Positions 17,376 to 24,979 of a stretch of 64,000 nt of DNA are shown here, piece after piece. Origin of the DNA: Paenibacillus sp. Soil522 (GTDB lineage: Bacteria; Bacillota; Bacilli; Paenibacillales; Paenibacillaceae); NCBI RefSeq assembly GCF_001428245.1, contig NZ_LMRV01000030.1:23417-87416 (forward strand). Reading direction: 5' to 3'. The position numbers were made by a program, and so were the translations under genes. The notes beneath the pieces were generated by a model that worked only from the letters and a program-made list of their open reading frames with translations, made no database searches and was not told where the DNA came from. Numbering within the stretch: position 1 is the stretch's first letter; each line of letters starts with the position of its first letter.

Positions 17376-17405
17376 TTACAAATAACCTTTAGAGGATGAT
17401 GAATA

Positions 17406-18671
17406 ATGGAACAACCGCAGCAAAAAGCGATTATCGTCGGCGTTCAGCTTCAAAATCAAACAGACTTTTCTTACTCCATGGAGGAACTCCGCAATCTGGC
17501 TGCCGCCTGCTATATCGAGGTTGTCGATGAGCTCAGTCAGAAGGCAGCCCGCATAAATCCTTCCCACTACATCGGGACCGGTAAAATACAGGAGCTGCTG
17601 GCGCTGCTCGAGGCACATGACGCGCATGTCGTCATTTTTAACGATGAGCTGTCTCCTTCTCAAATTCGCAATCTGGAGGCTGCTTTGGAGCGGACGGTTA
17701 TCGACCGGACGATCCTTATCCTCGATATTTTTGCGGAGCGCGCCAAAACCAGAGAAGCACAGCTGCAGGTGGAAGTTGCCCGGCTCCAATATATGCTTCC
17801 CCGCCTGGTCGGTCTTCGCGCATCATTAGGCCGTCAAGGCGGTGGAGCCGGTCTCAAAAACAGGGGCGCTGGCGAGACGAAGCTCGAGCTCGACCGGAGG
17901 CGCATCGAGGAGAGAATAACCGCCCTGCAAGCTGAGCTGGATAAGCTCGTAGCCAGACGTCAAATTCAGCGGAAGCAGCGGCAAAAGAACGAGGTGCCCG
18001 TCGTCTGTCTCGTCGGCTACACGAATACGGGAAAATCCAGTTTGATGAACGCTTTGCTGGAGAAATGCAATCCCGGTACCAATAAGCTGGTCTTTGCTCA
18101 AGATATGCTGTTCGCCACGCTGGAGACATCGGTTAGAAGCATAGAGCTGCAGGACAATAAATCATTTTTGCTGACGGATACGGTCGGCTTCGTCAGCCAG
18201 CTCCCCCATCACCTTGTGAAAGCTTTTCGCTCGACGTTAGAGGAAGTAGCCGAGGCCGATTTGCTGGTGCATGTCGTCGACTACTCCCATGAAGACTACG
18301 AGCAGCTGGTCTCCGTTACGAATGATACGTTGAAGGAGCTGGGCGCTCATCACATTCCGACGATCTACGCTTACAATAAATGCGATTTGACGGAGCACGC
18401 CTACCCGGCCGTACAAGACGATAAGATCTACCTCTCGGCGAAGAAAAAGAGCGGTTTAGATGAGCTTATCTCGCTCATTCGCGGCCATATCTTCGATGAC
18501 TACATGGAGTGCGAGCTGCTGATTCCATTCAGCCAAGGACGGCTGGTCGCATACTTTAATGAGCATGCTCACGTTCAATCCACGGATTACGAACCGGAAG
18601 GCACGAGAATGAAGCTGGAGTGCCGCGTAGCTGATTTCGAAAGGTATCGAAATGAAGTAATCGTGCTTTAA
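17406..18671 (+). CDS. hflX: Ribosome-associated GTPase HflX
   Basis: 421 residues. HflX binds the 50S subunit and splits stalled or hibernating ribosomes; certain copies protect from macrolides and lincosamides. The N-terminal domain includes HYIGTGKIQELL and FNDELSPSQIRNLE. The linker has GGAGLKNRGAGETKLELDRR in two adjacent parts. The G domain has the P-loop GYTNTGKSS (about residues 203-211), DTVGF (G3) and NKCD (G4). RBS AGAGGATG before the ATG. Expression is likely controlled by the attenuator in its leader. A strong hairpin ends the unit. Confidence 0.93.
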   Translation: MEQPQQKAIIVGVQLQNQTDFSYSMEELRNLAAACYIEVVDELSQKAARINPSHYIGTGKIQELLALLEAHDAHVVIFNDELSPSQIRNLEAALERTVIDRTILILDIFAERAKTREAQLQVEVARLQYMLPRLVGLRASLGRQGGGAGLKNRGAGETKLELDRRRIEERITALQAELDKLVARRQIQRKQRQKNEVPVVCLVGYTNTGKSSLMNALLEKCNPGTNKLVFAQDMLFATLETSVRSIELQDNKSFLLTDTVGFVSQLPHHLVKAFRSTLEEVAEADLLVHVVDYSHEDYEQLVSVTNDTLKELGAHHIPTIYAYNKCDLTEHAYPAVQDDKIYLSAKKKSGLDELISLIRGHIFDDYMECELLIPFSQGRLVAYFNEHAHVQSTDYEPEGTRMKLECRVADFERYRNEVIVL

Positions 18672-18677
18672 ACAGCA

Positions 18678-18711
18678 AGAACCCCCCGGCCTGTACTGGT
18701 CGGGGGGTTCT
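18678..18711. terminator. Shared terminator between hflX and the aldo/keto reductase
   Basis: AGAACCCCCCG/CGGGGGGTTCT arms between two convergent genes. T runs on both sides are weak. Confidence 0.75.
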
Positions 18712-18771
18712 CGCTTAGAGCGTATGGAAGATACCTTTTGGCAAAGTGCAATACACTATGCTTTTGCCAAG

Positions 18772-19692
18772 CTAGAGGCTGACATCCTGCGGATGCGGAC
18801 CTTGGACAAGCTGCGCGGCTTGGGCATTAGCGGTAACCTGCTCAGGGTTCTTACAGCCGGGAATGACGGCGGTAACCGCAGGATGATTCAAGCACCACGC
18901 CAGCGCCCAACTGGCCATCAAGACGCCGCTAGGCACTTCTTCACGCTGGATATGCTCTACTTCCAGCAGCTTCAGCCGCGTGCTCTCTGCATCATGCCTG
19001 TGCCGTACATCGGTATCGCCAAAGATAGCGCCAGGCCTATATTTACCGCTTAAGTAACCGCTCGCCAATGGAACACGGGCAAGCACGCCCAAATCCTGCT
19101 GCTGGCAGGACGGGAACACCCGCTCTTCAGGCGTGCGATCAAGCCTGTTATAAACGACTTGAATAGCGCGTGCGTTCACTTTCGATGATGCTTCCGTTTG
19201 ATGAAGGTTGTTGTTGCTGCCGATCGATGTCCCAAGAAAACGAATTTTCCCCGCCGATATTTGCTTATCCAACACAGTCCACAGCTCATCGTTATCGAAT
19301 GCTTGATCCGGCCCGGAATGGAATTGGTATAGGTCAATATAGTCAACCTTCAATGCTTTCAGCGATGCGTCGAGCTGCGTAATAACCCCATCGGCGTTAA
19401 ATTCGTCAGTACGCGTGAAGCGCTCATGGAATTGATGTCCGAACTTCGTAGCAATAATCCAATCCTCGCGTTTGCGGCGGCTGATATAGTCTCCAATGAG
19501 AGACTCCGAAAGATGATCGCCATAGCATTCTGCGGTATCAATCAGATTAATGCCCAGCTCATGACCTTTGTCGAGAATCATATCCACTTCCTGCTGCGAA
19601 TATTCCTGGCCCCATTCTCCTCCAAACTGCCATGTTCCGATACCGATTACCGATACATTTAACTCCGTGCTTCCCAGTCGCCTATACTTCAA
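18772..19692 (-). CDS. Aldo/keto reductase
   Basis: NADPH-dependent oxidoreductase of the AKR TIM barrel, about 306 residues. It opens KYRRLGSTELNVSVIGIGTWQFGG. Catalytic residues are Asp and Tyr in IDTAECYG and Lys in IIATKFGH, followed by the usual His-bearing region LYQFHSG. The end has the cofactor loop VTAVIPGCKNPEQV. A TTG at 19692 gives the family-typical start; a GTG at 19701 is possible but lies only 2-3 bases from GGAGG. Single gene; the substrate cannot be deduced. Confidence 0.88.
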   Translation of the reverse strand: MKYRRLGSTELNVSVIGIGTWQFGGEWGQEYSQQEVDMILDKGHELGINLIDTAECYGDHLSESLIGDYISRRKREDWIIATKFGHQFHERFTRTDEFNADGVITQLDASLKALKVDYIDLYQFHSGPDQAFDNDELWTVLDKQISAGKIRFLGTSIGSNNNLHQTEASSKVNARAIQVVYNRLDRTPEERVFPSCQQQDLGVLARVPLASGYLSGKYRPGAIFGDTDVRHRHDAESTRLKLLEVEHIQREEVPSGVLMASWALAWCLNHPAVTAVIPGCKNPEQVTANAQAAQLVQGPHPQDVSL

Positions 19693-19799
19693 GATTGACA
19701 CTCCCTCCGAATGATCAGATACTTGTCCGCTTTATTTTACCATTGTGTCCCATACACAAAAATAGAACAAAAGCCTTCTTTATTAGCTTAACGCATATC

Positions 19800-20477
19800 C
19801 TACCAACGAATTTGCTTGACTAGGTCAATTATCAGCTTCTGATGCTCGGAGCGGATCGGCCATTGTCCCATTTCGTTCAAGATGCGCTCCAAGTTTGTAT
19901 ACCCTTTTGCCAAGCCGTTCAAACGGGCCACTAAGGTAGAGTTGTTCAAATCATCCTGCGACGGAAACCATTCATTCAGCTTTTCAATAGCGTTTGGAAA
20001 CCGTTTTAAATAATATTTTTGATGCTTATCCTCGGCAAGGTGGAATCCGGAATAGGGCGCAATCTCCGTTTCAGGCTCGCCCCTCCCTTGCTCTTTCCGC
20101 CTCCTCAAAACATGCTGTATCGTTTCTCTTTGCTTATCATCTGAATAAAACAACAGCGATAAATATTGACGCCCTTTATAATTATTGATATTAACCGGAT
20201 TGTGGTTATTCCAAAACACTTCCAAGATCTCATCAAACGTAATGATGCCCGGGCTAAAATCCAATTGGACCGTCTCGGTGTGATTCCCCATTTGCCGGTA
20301 AGCAGGATTCATAGAGGTGCCCCCCGCATAGCCTGTACGCGTTCTAATGACGCCCGGCAGATGGCCAAACAAGGATTCAGGACTCCAAAAACAACCCATT
20401 CCAAGCGTTACGGTCTGGACATTGCTCATCGGGAAAAAAGGTTCACTATCGCTGGCCTGCATGACCTGTTTGTTCAA
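19800..20477 (-). CDS. msrA: Peptide methionine sulfoxide reductase A
   Basis: Repairs the S form of methionine sulfoxide in proteins. 225 residues. The catalytic Cys29 is in LGMGCFWSPESLF, followed by TRTGYAGG and the conserved GNHTETVQLDF and YHDKHQKYY-type element (here EDKHQKYYLK). It starts with TTG, supported by GGAGG seven bases upstream. The C-terminal about 50 residues (SQDDLNNSTLVARLNG onward) extend beyond the core domain and are not a MsrB domain. Single gene. Confidence 0.88.
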   Translation of the reverse strand: MNKQVMQASDSEPFFPMSNVQTVTLGMGCFWSPESLFGHLPGVIRTRTGYAGGTSMNPAYRQMGNHTETVQLDFSPGIITFDEILEVFWNNHNPVNINNYKGRQYLSLLFYSDDKQRETIQHVLRRRKEQGRGEPETEIAPYSGFHLAEDKHQKYYLKRFPNAIEKLNEWFPSQDDLNNSTLVARLNGLAKGYTNLERILNEMGQWPIRSEHQKLIIDLVKQIRW

Positions 20478-20640
20478 ATGGCTCCCTCCATAACACCCGG
20501 ATATATAGCTTGCGTTTTACCTTATAATTGCAACCAGCAGCCCTATAAGTCTGCCCGATTATCGTTTAATCGTAATGCTGTGCTGAAAAATTGTAAATGC
20601 TGTACTAACGAGATGCAAAGAGTGAAGGCCCTTCAAATCC

Positions 20641-20680
20641 ACTTAATTAAGTTGACACTTAATTAAGTATATGCTAAATT
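20641..20680 (+). promoter_or_regulatory. Promoter and double palindrome of the ArsR operon
   Basis: Two identical perfect 12-base palindromes ACTTAATTAAGT lie at 20641-20652 and 20657-20668. TTGACA at 20652-20657 lies between and partly inside them, with a weak TAAATT 17 bases further on (20675-20680). An ArsR-family dimer bound here would cover the -35 box, so autorepression is likely. The start codon at 20687 lies only about 7 bases past the -10, leaving little or no room for a leader. Confidence 0.7.
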
Positions 20681-20686
20681 AAGTCC

Positions 20687-21007
20687 ATGATCGAAAAAGC
20701 CATTCATGCTCTAGCTGAGCCTAGACGCAGAGATATTCTATATCTCGTTCGTGACAAGGAGCTTACTTCAAGCGCCATCGCATCGCATTTTGATATTTCA
20801 GCGCCAGCAGTTTCACAGCATCTCAAGGTTCTCGAAGGATCCGGACTTGTCGTTGTTCGGAGAGAGGGAACCAAACGGTATTATCGGATAAGAAAGGAAG
20901 GTTTCGCAGATTTGAGGGCCTATATCGACCATTTCTGGGATGATAGCTTATTACGTTTGAAAGAAGCAGCGGAAGCCGAGGAAAGGAGAAATCATGAATC
21001 CACTTAA
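20687..21007 (+). CDS. ArsR-family transcription regulator
   Basis: 106-residue winged helix-turn-helix repressor. HALAEPRRRDILYLV and the recognition region SAIASHFDISAPAVSQHLKVLEGSGLV are typical, followed by a wing with KRYYRI. It has no Cys metal-binding motif (no ELCVCDL), so it is of the non-metal group that usually sits next to SRPBCC/AHSA1 genes. It overlaps the following gene by 14 bases. There is no ribosome site before the ATG, and the transcript may be leaderless. Confidence 0.88.
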   Translation: MIEKAIHALAEPRRRDILYLVRDKELTSSAIASHFDISAPAVSQHLKVLEGSGLVVVRREGTKRYYRIRKEGFADLRAYIDHFWDDSLLRLKEAAEAEERRNHEST

Positions 21008-21452
21008 CAGCAGTGAACAAATTACCAAGGAATTGTATATCGAATGCCGTCCTGAAACGTTGTTCTCGTTCTTTACCGACCCGGACAAGCTGGTCCGTTG
21101 GATGGGCAGCCATGTCCTGTTGGAGCCTAAAATCGGCGGTAAATACCGTATAGATGTTAACGGAAGCGACATTGCTATGGGCGAATACGTAGAAATTGTA
21201 CCGCATGAGAAAATTGTTATGACATGGGGTTGGGAAAAATCTCAGCAAGTGCCGCCCGGTTCGAGCACGCTTGAGTTTCGACTGATTCCTAAGAACAATG
21301 GAACCCTCCTTCAACTAAAGCATTACGACTTGCCTGTTCAAGAAGTACTGTCACACGAGCAGGGCTGGAACCATTACATGACACGACTGCAGGCTTTGGC
21401 TGAAGGCCAAGACCCTGGCATTGATCCTTGGTCCATAAAGGCCATGCATTAA
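20994..21452 (+). CDS. SRPBCC (AHSA1-like) domain protein
   Basis: 152 residues, one START-like SRPBCC fold that forms a hydrophobic cavity. Markers are ECRPETLFSFFTDPDKLVRWMG, a glycine-rich turn GGKYRI, MTWGW, and the closing helix HEQGWNHYMTRLQALAEG. AAAGGAG lies before the ATG, inside the end of the ArsR gene. Function in Bacillota is unknown; relatives bind small hydrophobic ligands or act with ArsR as a stress operon. Confidence 0.85.
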   Translation: MNPLNSSEQITKELYIECRPETLFSFFTDPDKLVRWMGSHVLLEPKIGGKYRIDVNGSDIAMGEYVEIVPHEKIVMTWGWEKSQQVPPGSSTLEFRLIPKNNGTLLQLKHYDLPVQEVLSHEQGWNHYMTRLQALAEGQDPGIDPWSIKAMH

Positions 21453-21478
21453 TATTTATTAGGAGGGAAATACGAACA

Positions 21479-21868
21479 ATGTCTGCATCCATCCATCAAG
21501 AAATTGTTTTCAAAGCGAGCCCCAGCCGCATTTATGAGATTCTTACCAGCGCCGAGCAATTCAGTGAAGCCACCGGAGGCGCTCCTGCCGAGATCAGCCC
21601 GGAGGTTGGCGGCTCATTCTCCTGTTTTGGAGGTCATATCGTCGGCCGCAACGTGGAACTGCTGCCAAACCAACGGATCGTACAAGCTTGGCGTCCTGCC
21701 CGGTGGCCGGATGGCGTATATTCCATCGTTAAGTTTGAGCTCCAGGAGCAAGGCTCGGAAACCCTATTGATCTTTGATCATACGGGTATACCCGAAGGTC
21801 AAAGCGAGCATCTGGAGCCAGGCTGGAAAGATAACTATTGGACTGCCCTGGAGAAATATTTGGATTAA
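21479..21868 (+). CDS. Second SRPBCC (AHSA1-like) domain protein
   Basis: 129 residues from MSASIHQEIVFKASPSRIYE. This start is preferred to an in-frame one further upstream because AGGAGGG sits before it. Motifs: ASPSRIYEILTSAEQFSEAT, GGSFSCFGG, QAWRPARWPDGVYS, and HTGIPEGQSEHLEPGWKDNY, a typical AHSA1 ending. It follows the first SRPBCC gene by 26 bases in the same operon. Paired AHSA1 genes under ArsR control are common; the ligand is not known. Confidence 0.85.
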   Translation: MSASIHQEIVFKASPSRIYEILTSAEQFSEATGGAPAEISPEVGGSFSCFGGHIVGRNVELLPNQRIVQAWRPARWPDGVYSIVKFELQEQGSETLLIFDHTGIPEGQSEHLEPGWKDNYWTALEKYLD

Positions 21869-21965
21869 GCTCCATTCAACCAGCGAGTGCTGGCTGAGAA
21901 TCAAAGGCGCGCTGAAATGGCGCGCTTTGTTCATTTTTATGGGGAAAGCAAAGGAGGAAGCTTCG

Positions 21966-22277
21966 TTGTCGCAATACGAGATGGCATTTAACGAAATTGC
22001 CAGCCACTTAAACCTCACGGACCATGTAGTCAAAGGCAATATGTTCGGCGCAAAGTGTCTGAAAATAAACAAGAAAGCATTCGCAATGTTTTACCAAGAG
22101 GAAATGGTATTCAAGCTGCCTGCAGAAGAAAGCTTGATGTCACTGGAAGGCGTCCGCACGTTCGAGCCTATGCCAGGTCGTCCCATGAATGGATGGGTGC
22201 AAGTGCCTAATCGCCATTCCGGACAATGGGAAGAGCTTTCCGTAAAAGCCTTAAACTATGTGCGTCAGTTAAACTAA
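21966..22277 (+). CDS. TfoX N-terminal-domain-like protein
   Basis: 103 residues starting with TTG (MSQYEMAFNEIASHL), chosen because AAAGGAGG lies 8 bases upstream; upstream in-frame ATGs have no site. VVKGNMFGAKCLKINKKAFA and YQEEMVFKLP are typical of the TfoX/Sxy N-terminal domain, small stand-alone proteins with no proven role in Bacillota. It lies about 100 bases after the SRPBCC operon and may be read through from it. Confidence 0.75.
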   Translation: MSQYEMAFNEIASHLNLTDHVVKGNMFGAKCLKINKKAFAMFYQEEMVFKLPAEESLMSLEGVRTFEPMPGRPMNGWVQVPNRHSGQWEELSVKALNYVRQLN

Positions 22278-22319
22278 GCAGTGTCTGGAGTCAACGATAA
22301 ATAACAGGATCCACTTAAA

Positions 22320-22349
22320 AAGGACACCAATTATGAGGCCGGTGTCCTT
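22320..22349 (-). terminator. Terminator of the sspH-DUF421 unit
   Basis: AAGGACACC/GGTGTCCTT arms, with TTTTTAAG on the minus strand, 5 bases after the DUF421 stop. Confidence 0.85.
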
Positions 22350-22353
22350 GCCC

Positions 22354-22806
22354 TTAGTTGCTTTTTTCAATTACACTAAGCTTTCCGTTCGGTTCCATAA
22401 AAGCTTGTTCAATCTGTTCAAAGCCAGTTAGGCCTTTAACACGCAATTCCTGATCTAAATTGTTTTTCGTAATTCTCGCTCTACGCAGCCCGTTCATCAG
22501 AATTTTTCCGTTTTCGATCAGCTTGATTGGGCTGCCGCTCACTAATTTTTCTATAAATTTGCTCTTCATGGCAAGCACGCTGACTAGTAATTGCATCAAC
22601 ACCAGTCCGGCAATGGCTGCAATTAGAATGAAAAGATTTAGTTCGGGATCAGCTAATCCGTCACCAATTATCGCTCCAATCGCTATCACGATAACCAGAT
22701 CAAAATCCGTTAGTCTCCCCACCGCTTGGCTTCCCATGATCCGAAAAGCTACTAATCCAACCACGAACAACCCAATTGCTCTAAGAACCGGGATTACATA
22801 ATCCAT
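22354..22806 (-). CDS. DUF421 (YetF-like) membrane protein
   Basis: 150 residues with three hydrophobic helices in the first 85 residues (including FVVGLVAFRIMG and VIVIAIGAIIGDGLADP) and a soluble DUF421 domain at the end (IKLIENGKILMNGLRRARIT, then ELRVKGLTGFEQIEQAFMEPNG, quoted in parts). Shorter than the about 220-residue YetF/YcaP type, because the C-terminal part is reduced. Proteins of this group are often sporulation-linked in Bacillota. It follows sspH by 9 bases, so it is probably made in the forespore. There is no strong ribosome site. Confidence 0.8.
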   Translation of the reverse strand: MDYVIPVLRAIGLFVVGLVAFRIMGSQAVGRLTDFDLVIVIAIGAIIGDGLADPELNLFILIAAIAGLVLMQLLVSVLAMKSKFIEKLVSGSPIKLIENGKILMNGLRRARITKNNLDQELRVKGLTGFEQIEQAFMEPNGKLSVIEKSN

Positions 22807-22815
22807 ACCATTGGC

Positions 22816-22995
22816 CTAATGTTCTACCAAGCTCTGTATGGGCACCTCAAGTTCTTGCTCCGAATCATGGAGGGGATATATTCTCGCTGTTTCTTTATCA
22901 TGATCGACATGCTGAATATAGATAGCGTTTCCTTCGTATGTTACATGAGCCATTACCGGTGATTCTGCGATTTCTTGTGCTCTTAGTTTGTTCAT
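22816..22995 (-). CDS. sspH: Small acid-soluble spore protein H
   Basis: 59 residues, MNKLRAQEIAESPVMAHVTY and then EGNAIYIQHVDHDKETARIY, ending in PIQSLVEH. The pattern RAQEI-ESP-x-M-x-x-VTY-x-G-x-x-IYIQHVD is that of SspH-family proteins, minor DNA-associated proteins made in the forespore that persist in the spore core. The start is set by GGAGG seven bases upstream of the ATG at 22995. First gene of a two-gene unit with DUF421. Direct evidence that the organism forms endospores. Confidence 0.9.
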   Translation of the reverse strand: MNKLRAQEIAESPVMAHVTYEGNAIYIQHVDHDKETARIYPLHDSEQELEVPIQSLVEH

Positions 22996-23071
22996 GTCAT
23001 ATCCTCCCTTGTTTATTCAAACCGTATTCTACACATTTTTCATGAAAATATTCCTCTGGCTAAAAACAAAA

Positions 23072-23111
23072 AAAGCAATCATCACAGTATAATACCTGCA
23101 GCGATTGCTTT
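23072..23111 (-). terminator. Terminator of the metal importer operon
   Basis: AAAGCAATC/GATTGCTTT arms with a long loop and a T-rich exit on the minus strand. The 5' arm includes the stop codon of the last ATPase gene. Confidence 0.65.
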
Positions 23112-23907
23112 AGAGTGAACGAGACCGCGGATGCACCGAAAGAATAAACTGTAAAAGCCTCTGTACACTCGGATGCGGCAGCTGTAAAAACTGTGCCTTA
23201 TCCTCACAATGTACAACCAATTCCCCTTTTTCCATGACGGCTAAAGCATCGGAAATGGTGTATGCAGCCTTAATATCATGTGTGATAAACAGAAAAGACA
23301 GGCCGAATGTCGACTTTAAGTCTTTTAACAAGGTCAAAATATTGGCTTGAGTAACCATGTCCAAACTGCTAACCGCCTCGTCCAATACAAGCAGCTTCGG
23401 TTTTAAGGCAATCGCTCTCGCGATATTGATCCTTTGCAGCTGCCCTCCGCTAAATTGATGAGGGTACTTCCTCATATCTTCCGGGCTTAACCCGACTGTT
23501 TCCAGCAGCTCTCCTATCGATCGCTTTTGCTCGTTAGGGGACAGGCTCTCGTAGTTTTGCAGCGGCTCCCCGATAATTTGCTCAGCGGTCATTCGCGGAT
23601 TTACGGAAGAATAGCAATCTTGAAACACGACTTGCAGATCGCGGCGAAGCCGTCTCCTGGTAGACGCATTTGTGTCATAGAGATCGATTCCTTGGAAAAG
23701 AATCTGCCCCTTCTGCGGTTTTTCCAAACCTAGGATCACCTTGCCAAGCGTGCTCTTCCCTGCCCCGCTCGTTCCGAGAAGCCCCAGGCACTGGCCATGT
23801 TCGATAGAGAGCGATACATCGTCAAGCACCGTTGCCCGCTTCGCCTGCCAGAACAGATTGGATGAGCCGTATCCATGAGTAACGTTTTTCACCTGCAGCA
23901 AACTCAC
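23110..23907 (-). CDS. ABC transporter ATP-binding protein (NikE/CntF type)
   Basis: 265 residues, the second ATPase of a nickel/peptide-class importer. Walker A is GTSGAGKS, the signature is FSGGQLQRINIARA, Walker B is LLVLDEAVSSLD, and the H-loop is LFITHD. It starts with GTG inside the end of the preceding small ORF (overlap GTGA). Last gene of the operon. The symbol NikE would suit the family, but nickel specificity is not shown. Confidence 0.88.
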   Translation of the reverse strand: MSLLQVKNVTHGYGSSNLFWQAKRATVLDDVSLSIEHGQCLGLLGTSGAGKSTLGKVILGLEKPQKGQILFQGIDLYDTNASTRRRLRRDLQVVFQDCYSSVNPRMTAEQIIGEPLQNYESLSPNEQKRSIGELLETVGLSPEDMRKYPHQFSGGQLQRINIARAIALKPKLLVLDEAVSSLDMVTQANILTLLKDLKSTFGLSFLFITHDIKAAYTISDALAVMEKGELVVHCEDKAQFLQLPHPSVQRLLQFILSVHPRSRSL

Positions 23908-24134
23908 TTGCTCACCCCCCGTTTCTTAAAAAATAGCATTAGCAGCAGGGCAGCCGCTCCAATGGCGATACAGTCGGAAAACCTTGCTCCCAGCTCGTGC
24001 GAGCTCAGCGGCAGCAGAATCAGAAGGATATGGCTGGTCGTATTAAATAATATCGCTACGAGGTAAATCTGTATTGCTTTTGGACAAAAGGGACGGTCCT
24101 GCAAAACCGACGTCGGCGATTCTATGGCATTCAT
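23904..24134 (-). CDS. Small membrane ORF, probable internal-deletion remnant of an MFS exporter
   Basis: 76 residues with two hydrophobic stretches (IQIYLVAILFNTTSHILLIL and DCIAIGAAALLLMLFFKKRG). The first, ending in PLSSHELGA, looks like the first helix and loop of an MFS transporter. The second, ending in KKRGVSK, looks like the last helix of one. The ORF overlaps both neighbours by four bases, so it sits in an unbroken translational chain between the two ATPase genes. This fits an in-frame loss of the middle of a CntE-like exporter; it could also be a true small accessory protein. Confidence 0.6.
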   Translation of the reverse strand: MNAIESPTSVLQDRPFCPKAIQIYLVAILFNTTSHILLILLPLSSHELGARFSDCIAIGAAALLLMLFFKKRGVSK

Positions 24135-24973
24135 GACATGACAAACTCCTTAGTCGGCTGGTTGATCTGTAACGCGGGTCTGGCATTGAGCAGTTTTTTC
24201 GTATACTCATGCTGAGGATGATCGAACAGCTGGTAGACATCCGCTTTTTCGACTATCCGGCCATGCTGCATAACGGCGACCTCGTCAGCCATTTCAGATA
24301 TTACCCCTAAATCATGGGAAATCAATAAAATGGATGTGCCGTATTCCGAACGTATGCGCTTCAGCTGCCGTAGTACCTGCAATTGGTTGGTCACATCCAG
24401 AGCGGTGGTCGGCTCATCCGCAATAATGACGGATGGTCGAAGGCATATGGTAATGGCTATCATAACCCGCTGCAGCATCCCCCCGCTCAGCTGAAACGGA
24501 TACTGCTTCATGAGCCCTGCGGGATCAGGCAAATTCACATCTTGCAAAGAGGTAACCGCCAGCTCGAACGCTTGTTTTTTGGTGAGTGAGGTATGCGTAC
24601 GGATCGTTTCGATGAATTGATCGCCGATCTTAATCACGGGAGTGAAGGCATTCATCGGGTTTTGCATAATGAGGGCGATTTCTTTCCCGCGAATGCTCCG
24701 CATCGTATCCGCTCTCAGCCCGTTCAGCTCACGGCCGTTTAATCGTATGCTGCCTTCCACGCTGGTTGTTTTGCGGTCCAGAAGCTGCAGCAGGGACAGA
24801 CTGGTAATCGTTTTTCCGCTGCCGCTTTCTCCGACAAGCCCGAGCACGCGACCGGGTTTCAGCTCAAAATGGATATCTTGAACCAGAGGAACCGTTCCCT
24901 GAGCCGTATTTACCGTTACATGCAGGCCGCTCACCTGCAAAACATTTCGTGGATCTATAACCAATGGCCTCAT
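24131..24973 (-). CDS. ABC transporter ATP-binding protein (NikD/CntD type)
   Basis: 280 residues. Walker A GESGSGKT, Q-loop ALIMQNPMNAFTP (typical of the nickel/dipeptide group), signature LSGGMLQRVMIA, Walker B VIIADEPTTALD, H-loop ILLISHD. First of two ATPases in the operon. The ATG follows AAGG very closely, so a TTG start nine bases further in is possible. It lies 7 bases after the permease gene stop. Confidence 0.88.
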   Translation of the reverse strand: MRPLVIDPRNVLQVSGLHVTVNTAQGTVPLVQDIHFELKPGRVLGLVGESGSGKTITSLSLLQLLDRKTTSVEGSIRLNGRELNGLRADTMRSIRGKEIALIMQNPMNAFTPVIKIGDQFIETIRTHTSLTKKQAFELAVTSLQDVNLPDPAGLMKQYPFQLSGGMLQRVMIAITICLRPSVIIADEPTTALDVTNQLQVLRQLKRIRSEYGTSILLISHDLGVISEMADEVAVMQHGRIVEKADVYQLFDHPQHEYTKKLLNARPALQINQPTKEFVMS

Positions 24974-24979
24974 TCCTTT

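Noticed and set aside
17031..17405. T-box or metabolite riboswitch upstream of hflX
   Set aside because: No T-box core or known aptamer sequence is seen; a translated leader peptide explains the layout better.
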